DNA from: Hofstenia miamia
Lineage: Eukaryota; Xenacoelomorpha; Acoela; Hofsteniidae
NCBI GenBank assembly: GCA_900660155.1
Contig: CABFPE010000006.1
Span: 160,172 to 224,171, forward strand
Direction of reading: 5' to 3'
DNA length: 64,000 nucleotides
Shown: positions 28,001 through 38,651 of the stretch, one piece after another
Layout: each line of letters begins with the position of its first letter
How positions within the stretch are numbered: the first letter of the stretch is position 1
Position numbers and translations under genes: made by a program
Notes under the pieces: generated by a model
Seen by the model: only the letters and a program-made list of their open reading frames with translations
What the model was told of the DNA's origin: nothing
The model's database searches: none

Positions 28001-31000
28001 CTTGAATGTATTGGTCTACCTGAATTGCTTTTATGTTGTAACTGAACAGTGCTTTCAAATTCTGTTTTTCTATCCCACCACATTTTTGCGGTTCTATAAT
28101 CACATTTACAAATTTGTGCAAGTTGAGAGTATTTTACTTTTCTAGCTTCTGGTTCCATTTTGTAACCTTTTTATGATTAAAGCTCTTTTTGAAGGATTAA
28201 TATTCCTTGCTTGTCTTGGTTTTTTGTTTTGTTTTCTTTTATATTCTTTGTAACGTCTGGATCGAACGGAAGAAGATTGCTTTACACGTGCCATATGGAA
28301 AAATATTAGTTCAAATACAATGTGGTGTTATTTGTAATTGTATCTCATAAAAACATTGAGGCACGTCATTTTGCAGTATTAGACTGAATATACAATCCCA
28401 ACAACACATTCTTCAACATACTTTCAATCAGTTAAAAAACCTAGATGCACTTTTTACCGACCATGGTATTAATTATTATAGACATCCTTTCAGGACAATG
28501 AACATTACCTGAAATAATCAGCAAGAAAAACGAAAATCTTATATTTAATCTGACACCCTCTAAATGTCTAATTTCCTACATTGCTAACCTTCATTTTTCG
28601 GATAACACTTGTGAACAATAACCTCAGAAACGTATTGAAAATAACCTTTTGAAAAACTTGAGAAATCCTCAAGAAGGGGGCACGGTGGGTCTATATAAAG
28701 AAAAAAACGAAAAAAAATACACTACAGATTTTGTCCATGCAGTATCGTTCTGGGTCCCATCCTGATTAAAATAATGCAAAAAATAAAATATTTGACCAGA
28801 TCAATCTATTTTTATGGCCCTTTTTCTTAAAAGTAGGTCATGTGATTGGCCATATGAGACTATTTCGCGATGTAGGGAAACTAATTTCGAGCTTCATAGT
28901 GATTGGTTGATGAGATAACAGCAGTAATGAAGTCAACTTGTAAGCTTGTAAGAAGAAAATTATCTACTCAGTCAGTATTGCGCGCACACGCTTAGTAAGT
29001 GAATCAACGTTGCAATTATCGATTATTTACCCCACTGTTTGCTTTATCTGCAGCAGGTTTGAAACTCAACTCATGCTGCTTCATTTGTTGCAACAGTCAT
29101 TCAGATTCAACAGCATGGCTTCCTTTTCTAGTACATTCAAGCGGTATCACGAAGATTTTAGAAGTATGGTTTGCTTAATTTGCTTCAAAGTTATTGACTC
29201 TTATCAATCAACATATTATGGCAGATGGCAACTTCGACTTGGATGACAATCGTTTACCAAAAGTGTTATGTGTAACTTGTCGCAGTCACCTAATTCTTGC
29301 AGAAAAGGGAAGTGAAATTAGTTTTAATTTATTTAATCGCAGCCGAATTCCGGAAATATATCAATCACGTTTTAGAAATGATTCTGTTCATTGTGATTGC
29401 AAAGTTTGTGAAATTGGAAGGTCGACAAAACTGCAGTTGGTGCTCCAAAACGATCTGTAGGAAGACCTCTTGTTGCTAAAAAAGAAAATATTTCTAAATT
29501 TTTAAAATTGTGTTCTTGCTGCTTGACCCAATTGGCACCAGGAAAATCGCATGTCTGTTCATCCAAATCTCGGCCAAGAAATCTATCAATTCTGAGTAAT
29601 TTATTTAACTCTTCCGTCGATACTGAAATAACTGATGATGCTGATCAACAAACTAACAGACCATTATTTTCTGCTTCAAACATGATGAACATTCAGCATT
29701 CGCTACAACTCAGTCAAAGAAATACGGTTAAGTTGCGGGCCCGTGGCTTGCATTTGAAATTTAGGGGGGGGCCATGGCCCCGCAAAGTTCAGTAAATTAA
29801 TCATAGTTTTACTCATATGAAATAGTTTCACACTTTTTCATTGAATTATTAAATAGAATGGCATTAGTATTTTATATATTTCAACTAAAACATATTCACT
29901 CTAACTTATTTACAGAATATTAGAATTAATACTATGGAGTTTTGTATCCAGGATGTCAAGAGGAAGGGGGGCCCAGTGGCCCAACAGGGAGTCCCATGGC
30001 CCATGGCTCCCTAGCCACGGCCCTGTTAAGTTGGCAAAAGAAATAAGGGGAGCAATAAATGATTCACAATTTGGAAAAGTAATTGAACCCAGCTTAAGAG
30101 ACAAATTGAACCAACTGGATTTAAAGTTAGAAGGATATTTTACATTGTGTGAGTTGGAATAGGTTTCTATTGAAAAAGAGGAAGTTCAAAAAAGAGAAGT
30201 GAAGTCAACAGTTGTTTGCACCGATATCAATGCACTTATTAATACATTTATTGAAGAAAGAAATTTGGATTCTGATAATTTAATGGTTCGTATTGGCATA
30301 GATGGAGGTGGTTTCTCTAAAATCACGGTTTCCATCTTTGAGCCTTCCAATATGAAAGGCAATAAAGGCTTCCAAGACAATGGAGTGCGTAAAATTTTTA
30401 CAATTGGACTTGTTAAAGGAATTCAAGAAAATTATCGCAATTTAAAAGTTCTGTGGATTCAACTAGGTCTTGATAACTTGGAAAAAACTTTTACAATCGC
30501 CAGTGACTTAAAATTAATTAATATTTTAGTTGGAATATCTGGCCATGGGAGTTGCCATCCATGCAGTTGGTGTGCAATCTCGAAGGAAAATTTGGCTGAA
30601 TTTGGAATTCCACGTACTCTGAACAATCTACGAGATTCTTTCTTTTTATTCTTTGCTGCAGGAAAGAAATCCAGTGAAGCGAAGAAATTTAATAACATAG
30701 TTCACCAGTGTCTTCTGCAAGGCGATGCACAGAGAAAATACTGTCATTTATACCATCTCCAGAACTACATCTGATGACTGGTGCAGTCCAAAAGATTTAC
30801 AAAACAATGGAGGTAAGATGGCCCGAAGCAACTACATGGCTAAAAGAATGGCACGGCACGGAGATTGCTAAAATCAACAGAGTTATTGAAGACAATAATT
30901 CCACTTAATATGTTGAATTTTGTAAATGCATTTCAGTCACTTAATATGATAGTTACCTCTTGCTTTGGTAATGTTCCTAATGATGGTTACGAAGAAGCAA

Positions 31001-34000
31001 TTAAAGACTTCCAAGACAAATTTTTGGCTTTAAATATCCCAGTCTCGCCCAAGATTCATACAATATTCCATCATGTACCAGAGTTTTGCAAAATTACAAA
31101 AAAATCTCTTGGATATTACAGTGAGCAGACAAGTGAAAGTGTTCACCATGCCTTCACTCAACTCTATAATAATTATAAGGTCACTGAACTGCACCCTCAC
31201 TTTTCCAAAAAAACTTTTAAAATGTGTTATTGTTTTTAACAGTTGCAATTTATAGACACAGTTTGTGTAACTGTTTTTAAGACTAATTTACGGGCCTACA
31301 TAAAGTACCTAAATTGTTTCTGTTGTACGTTTGCGTTGTTCTTTTACATACCTACATAAAGTAGCTAAATTGTTTGTGCTGTATATTTTTATGAAAAATG
31401 AAGAAAACGTCATGTATCTAATACAATTTTTTTATTGAGAGAACTGAAATTTATTTTATATATTTACAAAACCATTACTATTATATTGTGCGAAATAGTN
31501 TTTTTTCATTTTTTTCAAAAATTTAGAAATCTCGCTCTTTGTGCATTTTACAGCTGACAAAGAAAAAATATTTGCAACGAATATATGCATATTTTTATGG
31601 TTATTCTTAATTCCCATACACAAGCTAATTTCCCGCTTTTTCAATAGTTTTTTTAAATATTTTTTATGGAAATTTTGACAAGTAAAATTCAACATTGTTT
31701 AATATAGCTCATCTCATTAACTTTAAAAATGCTTACCTGTTTGCGTTAGTTCCTAGCGGCCTAATCAAATTATACATAATGTTCTTATCATCTAATAAAC
31801 TTAATTAATCAGGAACTAATGAGCGCATTATCAGATTAACATGTATTAAGTGAACCAATGAAATGCAGTTTTAATTCATCTATATGAACAACAAATTCAA
31901 AGAACTTCCTAATGTCTCCTAAATAATATTATTCGAATCTTTTTACATAACCCAAGTTAAAATTGATGGAATAAGATGTTTCCCTTGAGCTGCAGTGTGG
32001 ACATTTAATGAAATTCGCTACGAAAATTTTAGGATTCGTACATGCAACAGCAAATGAAATTTACAAAAACATTGTTAATCAGGCGGGCCTTTAGGATTTT
32101 TGAAACAGGGAGGCAGATTCCTGATTTGTGTTGAGAAAATTAATAGCAAGTAATTTAAACCTCTAAATTGTATACATTGCTAACTTTAAATTTTGGGATG
32201 ACACTCTTGTAAATATCAATATAAAAATATTTGAAATGCAAAAAAACAAGGTTTTGGCAAAAATGGAAAATGCCTCAGAAGGGAAGGCCACTGGCTCCCG
32301 GGTGCCTCCCCCTAAAGCCGCACCTGTATTCAAATGTTATTCGGATAACATAAATTATAACAGCCCTAAAGACCAAATACACATAAATCAGTAGTTTTTG
32401 GGGCACTCAAAATTCAGTATGATAGCCTTTATGTGCCTTGGAACAATTTTTTAATAGACGTCTGGATTAGCGTAAAACTCATATAACTGTCCATGAATTC
32501 TCCAGATTGTTAACCAAATGAGTTCAATTATGGTGAAATCCGATGATAGCAGTGGCCAATCAGGCACAGTCATAATGCCATTTCATTCAATGAAGGCACT
32601 GCAAATTTGTCAACGACGATTCGGAAGACTACCTTGCAGTAAAAAACAATCCTCGCCCCTCGTTCAATGATACGAACGAGTTTCCGAATTCCTGATGTCT
32701 ATACAGCCCCTACACCGTAATAGGAGGTGATTTATTGCTTGAAACGTTTACTAAATACTTTGCCACATGGTGATCCTCTACAGATCCAGAAGGTCTCTAA
32801 AGCAACGCCCTGCGAGTAGGATTTAATTCAAACTTTGATTCAAAGGTAAAAGTCCACTTTTCAAAAATATTTTGTTCGTTTGCCTTCATTATTTTGCACT
32901 ATACAAGGCAAGTACACTGATGGCGTGTTGTCAAAATTGGTTTTTGAAGAACACCGAATATGCTATAGAGGTTATCATAAATCCAGTTAATTCTGAGGGC
33001 AAGTCACCTGGTATTGGGAAGGTCTTGGACAGGCGTACATACCACGTTTGCTGACTTTGGGAAATCTTCCAGTAGTTCTCTATCAAACAGGTATTTTTGA
33101 AATGCTGCAGATTACGTCCAACTGATCAGATGCATTAGCAGAAATTTTCTGGTTGATACAGCCTTACCTGAAAAAACGTCTCCGCAGTTTTCCCACGAGT
33201 ACGGTATATTAAAACATGTTGAAAAATTTGTAGAACTAGAATATGAGTGTAAAATCCTTCGAGAGACAAAGCAAATAGTACAAAGTTAATTGCTAAAACA
33301 ACTAAAATTTGTTAGATACCTGTCCTTTATATAACACATTCAAAGATTTTGCTGCTGAATTTTCAAAGTTTGCCTCGAAAATTATTAACACGACTGCAAA
33401 TATATTTTTTCTATATGAAACATTAGGCGTGATCAAGTCCAAATTCTTGCAGAGACAAAACCAAGAATATTGAGACTATCCAACAAAAATGAACGAAAAT
33501 AATGAATGAACAACCAGTGTCGAACACTAAAACTTCTTGTAAAAGAGGCGAATAAACGCAGGTATCAATCAAAACCGGTATGAGCGTAACATTTGATAAA
33601 AAAACAGGCATTCATTTATGTTATTGGCAAGTATGGGTTGTTTGAAATTCGCCATAAAATGCTAGAACGTTTTGAATTTAATATAGCATGGTGTCAAAAG
33701 TTGTAATTGTACCTGGGAACCGAAAGGGCTATGCCTGAATCGTCCTAGAGAGTAACCTCCTCGTGGTGGTTCCTGGAGAAGCGGAGACGCTGAGCCAATA
33801 CTTGATGGGCGCGTCGCTTTGCGGAGTCCCGAACCTAGAGTGGACGTTAAACAATAAGGTATAAGAAGGTGCAACCATGTGTGCTTTGCACATATGGGGG
33901 CGGTGATGATGATGTGAGACTGTCTGTTCTGTGGAGCAGACGGCGACGTCTATGCCCAGAGCCGTAGAGTGCGTCTACGAGGGCAGTTATACAGAGGATT

Positions 34001-37000
34001 TTCCTCTGTCTCTGGCCTCTAGATAGGCCTAGGCCAGCATTTGCTGAGCCTTACCTATGAGGGAGCTTTGCTTCGTCATGGGTTTTGTTATGATCCGACA
34101 TTTTAATTAAACTGGAGAACGAGTCACTTGGTGCTTTGCACTTCAAGTNTGATCAGACTCAACACAGATCAGCACTCTGCGTGCCAGGGGTCGCCAGAGG
34201 GCAAGCATGATTAAGCCGGCCTGCACACTTCTAGGGGAAGTGCCAGAGCTGATCTGTTGCCACCCACTCTTCAGTCCGTTGACTGGTAGAGTAACCCCGA
34301 ATTGTACCTAACATATTAAAAAGTAGATTGTCCTTAAAAATGAATGATATATTCAATATACTACTGGTCTGTTTGCTTAAAAGCACTCCAAAAGCTCAAA
34401 TACAGCGTAAAAAAAGTTAAAAAAGGAAAACGTAGTAAAATAAATCACAAATAAGGAGCCAGGACATTGGGAGAAGATGCAACAAGTTTAGTATTTATTG
34501 CAAATTTTTGTATGAGAACCGTAAGTTCATAAATTTGGGCATGCTGTACACCTTACGTCAAAATTTCTGAAAATTTTAATTGCATTCATGCAAAACCTTA
34601 TGAAAATAGTAAACTTCTTACATTAAAGTTTTATACATAAAGGCTAAAGCTTACTGAATTCTTCATTGAAGGCCGGAGACAGCATATTTAGGAAAGATTT
34701 GTTCTTATAAAGTCTTTCTTGAATCTCAGATGCATTAACTTTAAGCAATAACTGATGATTTTCCAGAGATTTGACAGAGACATCGGTAATGAGACCCAAA
34801 TCTTCCATGCTTTGCAAACATGTTTTGCAACGTTTGTTCAGTTCTATTAGCTGAGAGCGCATTGCAATGTGAAGATGAACAAATCCTAAACGCATACATA
34901 TTAGGATCAACTCGAATTTATTGAGCAGCAAATTTATATGTTTAGGCCTTTCGCAGATCAATTTAAGACATAGATACAAACTGTTGGAAAGCAAAGGCGC
35001 AATTTTTTAAAAAAACTAGCAGCATAAAATCTGAGGTAGGTCTCTTTTTGCAAGTCCCAAAGACATTCAGACTATTACTAGAGAATTTTGATTCATATTT
35101 ATTGATTTATGCTTCACGTCTTCGATTTATAGAAGAGCTATACTGGATCAAAAACCATGTCCAAAACCAATTATAAGTCCTATTTGAATGCATTATTTAA
35201 TAATATCGGAAACCTATCTTTGGATTTCAATTCATTAATGCAGTAGACATAATGCAGAGCAATACGTAGTGTTTTTCACTACTATAACAGGAAAGCTATC
35301 TAGATGAATCGGAAAATTTAATGGGACCTTTCATGGGATGAGTTACCTTCAATGAAAGTAAATTCACCACTGCTAACAGAAGAGAGACGAAAACAACAAA
35401 AACACATAAAGAAGACATTTACAAATAGGAATTAAACAATCAAACAATAAAAATTTTTAAAAATACATGAACTTAATCTAAAATTTGATATTACACTCGC
35501 ATTAATGATCAACAATGGTTCCAATTGAAAATGGAATTGTCCCGTACATCGTTGCAAGAAATGTGACTTAAAAATGTAAAACATTTATTTTGTTATACAT
35601 TGCCATTCTAAAAATTAAAAAAGAATTATTAATCGCTTTCGCATTTCAGTTTTAAACAGATTTTAGGTGTTGATTTACTGACAATGCGCTCCTTATCAAG
35701 ACTAAAAAATATGCGCAATCCTCATGAAATAAAAAACGATTTCTAGCAGCATCGCGGAACTTTTGAATTTTATGAAAAATTTATATTCCTCAAACATTAA
35801 TGCAAACTTTTGATGATAAAGTTTAATGGTTTAAGGATGCATAATTTCACAAGTTTGCTGCTGTTAAGACGTTGAAGACGTATTGCTGCAAATTCAGATG
35901 TCATAATAAAGTGTGACCTCAAAATAAAGATACAAGAGTTAAATTGGATAACAGTAATTTTTTATAGTAAAATCCTCTTCACCTTTGCAAAAATCGCTTG
36001 TTGTGACAGTTCTGGGAAGATTTATATCTAAAATTGATAAAAAACATTGTGCATGTCAGATAGATGACGTCAAATAGTTAAACCGATTGCCAGTTTTGGT
36101 GGCGTTCGAATGAATACTAACGACTTGCCACATTATTGTAATAATTAATCTGAATTTTGTAATTGAATTTTTTCTTCTAACACTTTAGCACTTACAAATT
36201 TGTATATTGCCATTTCGTGTGTTCAGAGGCGTTGTAGCTAGAGTTTAAAGTGGCATTCATAAAAGTATTGTAAACACTATATAACTCACGATAACTGTAA
36301 TGCTAATTATCAATGATCAGTTCTATATTATTTGGTTTTGCATGCTGTATCAGAAAAATACTATAGGGGAACGCAGTGAAATGCTGGTCAAGCGATGCTC
36401 AATCGGGCAGCTAGTCATCAATAAAATGCGACTAACAGGATAACACTGGACAAAGCAAAGCAAACAGTGGTAAAAATAGCTTTATAAAACTCGGGATTTG
36501 TGACTATTGAAGTGGATTGATAATCTCAAAAATATTCCTTGACAAAAAATTACCTTCGCGTAATCCAGTAAAAACAACTGAATTGAAAAAGGGAAATGCA
36601 ATACAAAGTTGAGTTGAAAGTTAGATAAAAATATTTTTTCTGTTCGTGAAATGAAAAGCGTGATCTAAAACTATGCTTTTGAAATTTGTAATGCATGCGA
36701 CAAATAAAGGCAGTTAGTTAACGAAAATAGCTCAAACTTTCCACAAACATACTTACAGCAGCAAAAACCTAAACGTAGTACTAAGCAATCTGGATTTTAA
36801 GAACATGTGTTCATTTAGAATGTTTACTTGTAAGCAAACTAACATATAACCCCCTCTACTACTTTGGACAACCTTCGAAAATTCATGGAGGAATGTATTG
36901 ATGTGCATAAATTCAGATCTAAATAAAAATCAATGACATGAACATTGTGATTGTGCTATATAAAACGTTTTTTAATAGTTAATGACAATACTTGCTGAAC

Positions 37001-38651
37001 ATAGATCTGCATTCATTAATAAAATTCCTACCTGTCAATGACTCAACAAGACCATGTAAACCCATGCCTTGAACAATATTCCAAACCTTCTGTTCACGAG
37101 CTACCAAACTACTAATTATATCAGGTGATGACGCACCTATGACACGAAGAATGCTAACGATTTGTGAGTCGTAGATTTGAGAAAGTGGTGTACGGAGAGA
37201 ATCAAGAGTAGAGAAATAATAACCAATAATAGCCTTCACAGTGTCATAAGGAAAGAGTAATTCTGTACAAAATGTCAATGGTGCAGAAATAAATATACGA
37301 GTATAAAGTGTGTCAATTATGTTTAAACTAACTGGAATGTCGTTTATTAGTTTTGGAACATCAATTACTGTGGAAAGCAACTCGCAAACTCTGGGAACAG
37401 GCAGCGCATTTAACAAATGCGAAGCAGCTTCATAATTCTTTTTCTTCAACGCTTTTGACAATGAAGCATCAGTGTCTAGGGCCCCTGATTTCATTGATGA
37501 AATCCAAGGCTGCCGACGCCACTGCAATATCGTAGATGGATCCATTAATGCATAGCTAAAACAACACGAAATGAGTGCAAGAGACAATTTGTTGGCAAAC
37601 TTAAATTCATTGCGTGAATTTGAAACGAGAAATTTAAATGAAACCGAGCTTTAAACTTAGAAGTAGCGATTTATGTAAACTGAATGTTAGATGAAAGTGA
37701 GCCTGCATTACTCAGTGTATTAAATTAGAAAATCTCAAAAATGAGTGAGTATATTTAGATCATAAAAATTCATTGCAGTGCTCTTACTTATATGCATAAT
37801 AGAAATTAGTTAGTCATTTCAAAATGTCTGGATATTTTACATATCAATAATTGTTTACTGAAGCACGCCGATGAATAGATTGTAGCTTATAAAATTGACA
37901 ATGCAAACAACTTGATAAATTACTTACAGAAACAAAGTCAGAATCAGATGCTCCGGAAACAAACTTTTACACTATTCAGTTAGGAAAAACAACCATAATT
38001 GATTTCCAATAAGAATTTAACATCAATATTGTTGAAATTTAGATTACTACAGAAATTGTAGCATAAATTCACTTGGCAAATGGTAGTCGTCTTTGGTAAA
38101 TTAGCTGGTAATTTGGATTATTGTATTAAACTTTGTACTAGTATGAATTTTGCAATCAAATGTATGCGTGTAAATATTTTGGCATAAACTTAATTCTCTA
38201 ATTCCAACATGTTCCTAACAGACTTTGACAGACAATTTTCTTTTTAAATACATATTTAGTATTCAATCATTTGGAAATCACTACTTTGTACTCTGAACAT
38301 TCCAAAAACACAGACAACAATTTGTAGGCGCATAATCACATCATCAAATTTCAGACAATCGAACACCAAAACCATTATTTTTTCTTTAGAATAAACGAAT
38401 TTAAAAAGAAAAACACAATTATACTTAAACAAACTGCGACATTCACTACTTCAAAAAATTTCTTATTAAAAAATATTTAATGAGAACATTTAAGACACAA
38501 ATTCACAATTTATTAAATTATAAATTTTGGCATGTCAACGTTATATTAATTTCGTCCCCTATGTTCATTTATTCAATATTGAGATTTGCTAAAATCAATT
38601 TGAATGTTATTACAGCAGATCTTCCTGCGTTGTCAGAATGGCCCAGGACAT
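15487..38651 (-). CDS. Mieap (mitochondria-eating protein, SPATA18)-like gene, ten coding exons
   Basis: Exons, 5' to 3': 38651-38614, 37555-37032, 36918-36873, 34980-34655, 25987-25748, 24040-23867, 18229-18085, 17809-17596, 16134-15952, 15774-15487. All introns are GT-AG, every phase matches, and the total is 2178 nt = 725 aa plus stop. The C-terminal third aligns with vertebrate Mieap: LIQRFGDLYSEARLDA against human LLSRFSDSYSQARLDA, then FIRECVQLAW and YVWPSLIE. Vertebrate Mieap acts in mitochondrial quality control and binds cardiolipin; the role here is inferred. A coiled coil precedes the domain. The protein is about 190 aa longer than human Mieap (538 aa); the extra length is an N-terminal block I do not recognise. 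The start is either MSWAIL (38651) or the downstream MDPSTI (37545). The introns carry many transposons. Confidence 0.82.
16207..16518 (+). repeat. GC-rich dispersed repeat, copy 1 (5' truncated)
   Basis: It lies in the intron between exons 8 and 9 of the Mieap-like gene. It runs from GGGTGCTTTGCACTTCAAG to GGTAGAGTAACCCCG and is nearly identical to the 3' part of the repeat at 33715-34299. It is much more GC-rich than its surroundings. This copy contains 143 bp (16227-16369) that are replaced by a single N in the other copy. Confidence 0.8.
22032..22070. repeat. (TA)n microsatellite
   Basis: About 19 perfect TA units lie inside intron 6, abutting the left end of the TIR element that starts with GGGTGCTTTGTC. 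Transposons that target TA often sit in such tracts. Confidence 0.9.
22070..22798. mobile_element. TIR element with repeated CTTTGTC words
   Basis: The left end GGGTGCTTTGTCATTT and the right end AAATGACAAAGCACC are inverted repeats of about 15 bp, with ATAT on both outer sides. The subterminal words GGCGCCTTGTC and GGCGCTTTGTC follow within 90 bp of the left end; further copies lie just outside the right end (to 22921). It has no transposase. It could be a non-autonomous DNA transposon; the family is not recognised. Confidence 0.5.
23619..23745 (+). repeat. 127-bp direct repeat, copy 1
   Basis: It is nearly identical to 24706-24832 (a handful of substitutions, no length change), both beginning AACATGAATTTGAATG and ending AAATGTTTGTGCA. 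The two copies flank exon 6 of the Mieap-like gene, so unequal exchange between them could delete that exon. The element type is unknown. Confidence 0.85.
23867..34980 (-). CDS. Mieap-like gene: middle exons 4-6
   Basis: Exon 4 (34980-34655) encodes a helical stretch including LYLCLKLICERPKHINLLL and MRSQLIELNKRCKTCLQSM; it ends at a strong GTAAGC donor. Exon 5 (25987-25748) continues with SLVELYHLLEQRVDLDKEVL and LRQEVKMSPLGHIGEQLLAY, then becomes Ser/Asn-rich. Exon 6 (24040-23867) is polar and low in order: SSECNNQTPILRSQRS and KENW-type residues. Phases 2, 1, 1, 1 agree. Exons 4-5 are predicted helical; exon 6 looks like a flexible linker before the coiled coil. Confidence 0.75.
24706..24832 (+). 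repeat. 127-bp direct repeat, copy 2
   Basis: Second copy of the repeat at 23619-23745, in intron 5. A more diverged relative may lie at about 24560-24600 (AGTGGACATTTATCA). Confidence 0.85.
26042..26602 (+). repeat. Tandem duplication, unit about 281 bp
   Basis: Both units begin AATTTTCCATACTAAAAGGG; the first is about 26042-26322 and the second about 26323-26602. They differ by small indels near the AGCGAGTGTTCGATA word but are otherwise almost identical, so the duplication is recent. It lies in intron 4 close to the exon 5 acceptor. Confidence 0.85.
27136..28468 (-). mobile_element. Tc1/mariner-like DNA transposon with about 36-bp TIRs (broken)
   Basis: The left end ATGGTCGGTAAAAAGTGCAT (27136) and the right end ATGCACTTTTTACCGACCAT (to 28468) are near-perfect inverted repeats; the match continues to about 36 bp. 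On the - strand, 28158-27781 encodes a helix-turn-helix protein start (VKYSQLAQICKCDYRTAKMW then SGRPIHSS), as in the DNA-binding part of Tc1/mariner/IS630 transposases. Downstream the frame is broken several times, though pieces such as EFHNPKVQ and WQDIVAKKM remain. At 1.33 kb the length fits a complete single-gene element. No clear TA or longer target duplication was seen, so the superfamily assignment is moderate. It lies in intron 4 of the Mieap-like gene. Confidence 0.75.
28555..28685. repeat. Diverged relative of the MITE at 32080-32326
   Basis: CCTCTAAATG, ATTGCTAACCTT, GATAACACTTGTGAA, CCTCAAGAAGG occur in the same order and spacing as words at 32160-32292. No intact ends remain. Confidence 0.5.
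28901..28914 (+). promoter_or_regulatory. Inverted CCAAT box before family A element
   Basis: GATTGGTTGATGAG is identical to the 14-mer in the tubulin promoter (4020-4033). It lies about 215 bp before the first ATG of the family A reading frame. The function is inferred from position and similarity only. Confidence 0.3.
29115..31239 (+). pseudogene. Cysteine-rich multi-copy family A, transposase-like (broken)
   Basis: Separate frames along the + strand read: a Cys-rich N part (MVCLICFKVI, LPKVLCVTCRSHL, CDCKVCEIGR, CSCCLTQLAPGKSHVC); a central block with IGIDGGG, VRKIFTIGLVKGIQENY and ASDLKLINILVGISGHG then HPCSWC; and a C block with VSPKIHTIFHHVPEFC and YYSEQTSESVHHAF. I recall this architecture from dispersed unnamed genes in arthropods and cnidarians. 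I infer a mobile or domesticated transposase-like origin; no named family is claimed. This copy is broken by several stops or frameshifts and by a MITE (29736-30025). It sits in intron 4 of the Mieap-like gene on the opposite strand. Confidence 0.6.
29728..30033. mobile_element. hAT-like MITE inserted in family A
   Basis: The 290-bp element 29736-30025 has ends CGGGCCCGTGGCT and AGCCACGGCCCTG (13-bp inverted repeats, two mismatches; the right end read inward is CAGGGCCGTGG). It is flanked by a perfect 8-bp duplication TTAAGTTG (29728-29735, 30026-30033). GC-rich runs of GGCCC and CCATGG lie near both ends. It is a recent non-autonomous insertion. Confidence 0.88.
31240..32079. other. Intronic spacer, nothing recognised
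   Basis: AT-rich, with one N at 31500. A direct repeat of the word CTACATAAAGTA..TAAATTGTTT (31296-31320 and 31352-31375) follows the family A frame and may belong to its 3' end. Confidence 0.4.
32080..32326. mobile_element. hAT-like MITE with CAGG ends
   Basis: The ends CAGGCGGGCCTTTAGG (32080) and CCTAAAGCCGCACCTG (to 32326) are 16-bp inverted repeats with three mismatches. The CAGG start and short length fit a hAT MITE. The flanking 8-mers do not match, so no target duplication can be claimed. Confidence 0.65.
32327..33704. other. Intronic spacer, nothing recognised
   Basis: Slightly GC-richer than average, with many short broken frames. It might be old transposon DNA but no motif could be matched. 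Confidence 0.35.
33705..34309 (+). repeat. GC-rich dispersed repeat, copy 2, with 10-bp target duplication
   Basis: Element 33715-34299 is bounded by the direct repeat AATTGTACCT (33705-33714, 34300-34309). Its 3' part matches copy 1 at 16207-16518. A single N at 34149 replaces 143 bp present in copy 1, so the real element is about 730 bp. It has no poly-A tail, clear TIR or tRNA-like promoter box that I can see. A retroposed LINE 5' region or an unusual SINE are possible. Confidence 0.75.
34981..36872. other. Intron 3 of the Mieap-like gene, nothing nested
   Basis: AT-rich, with no frame longer than about 60 codons that looks like a protein and no repeat boundary. Confidence 0.4.
36873..38651 (-). 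CDS. Mieap-like gene: N-terminal exons 1-3
   Basis: Exon 1 (38651-38614) encodes MSWAILTTQEDL and ends phase 2; joined to 37555 it gives LLYALMDPSTILQWRRQPW. Exon 2 (37555-37032) is about 174 codons, helical, with ALKKKNYEAASHLLNALPVP, LLFPYDTVKAIIGYYF and GLHGLVESLT. Exon 3 (36918-36873) is only 46 nt; it was found because the next acceptor needs phase 2, and it supplies LNLCTSIHSSMNFR. No catalytic motif, signal peptide or membrane segment is visible in this block. Exon 1 is the least certain: the ATG at 37545 in exon 2 could start translation with exon 1 non-coding. Confidence 0.65.

Noticed and set aside
33705-34309. A solo LTR
   Set aside because: No TG...CA ends, a 10-bp rather than 4-6-bp duplication, and no polyadenylation or primer-site context.
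35366-35391. A 26-nt candidate exon with good splice signals between exons 3 and 4
   Set aside because: Its length class breaks the reading frame, whereas the 46-nt segment at 36873-36918 fits both phases.
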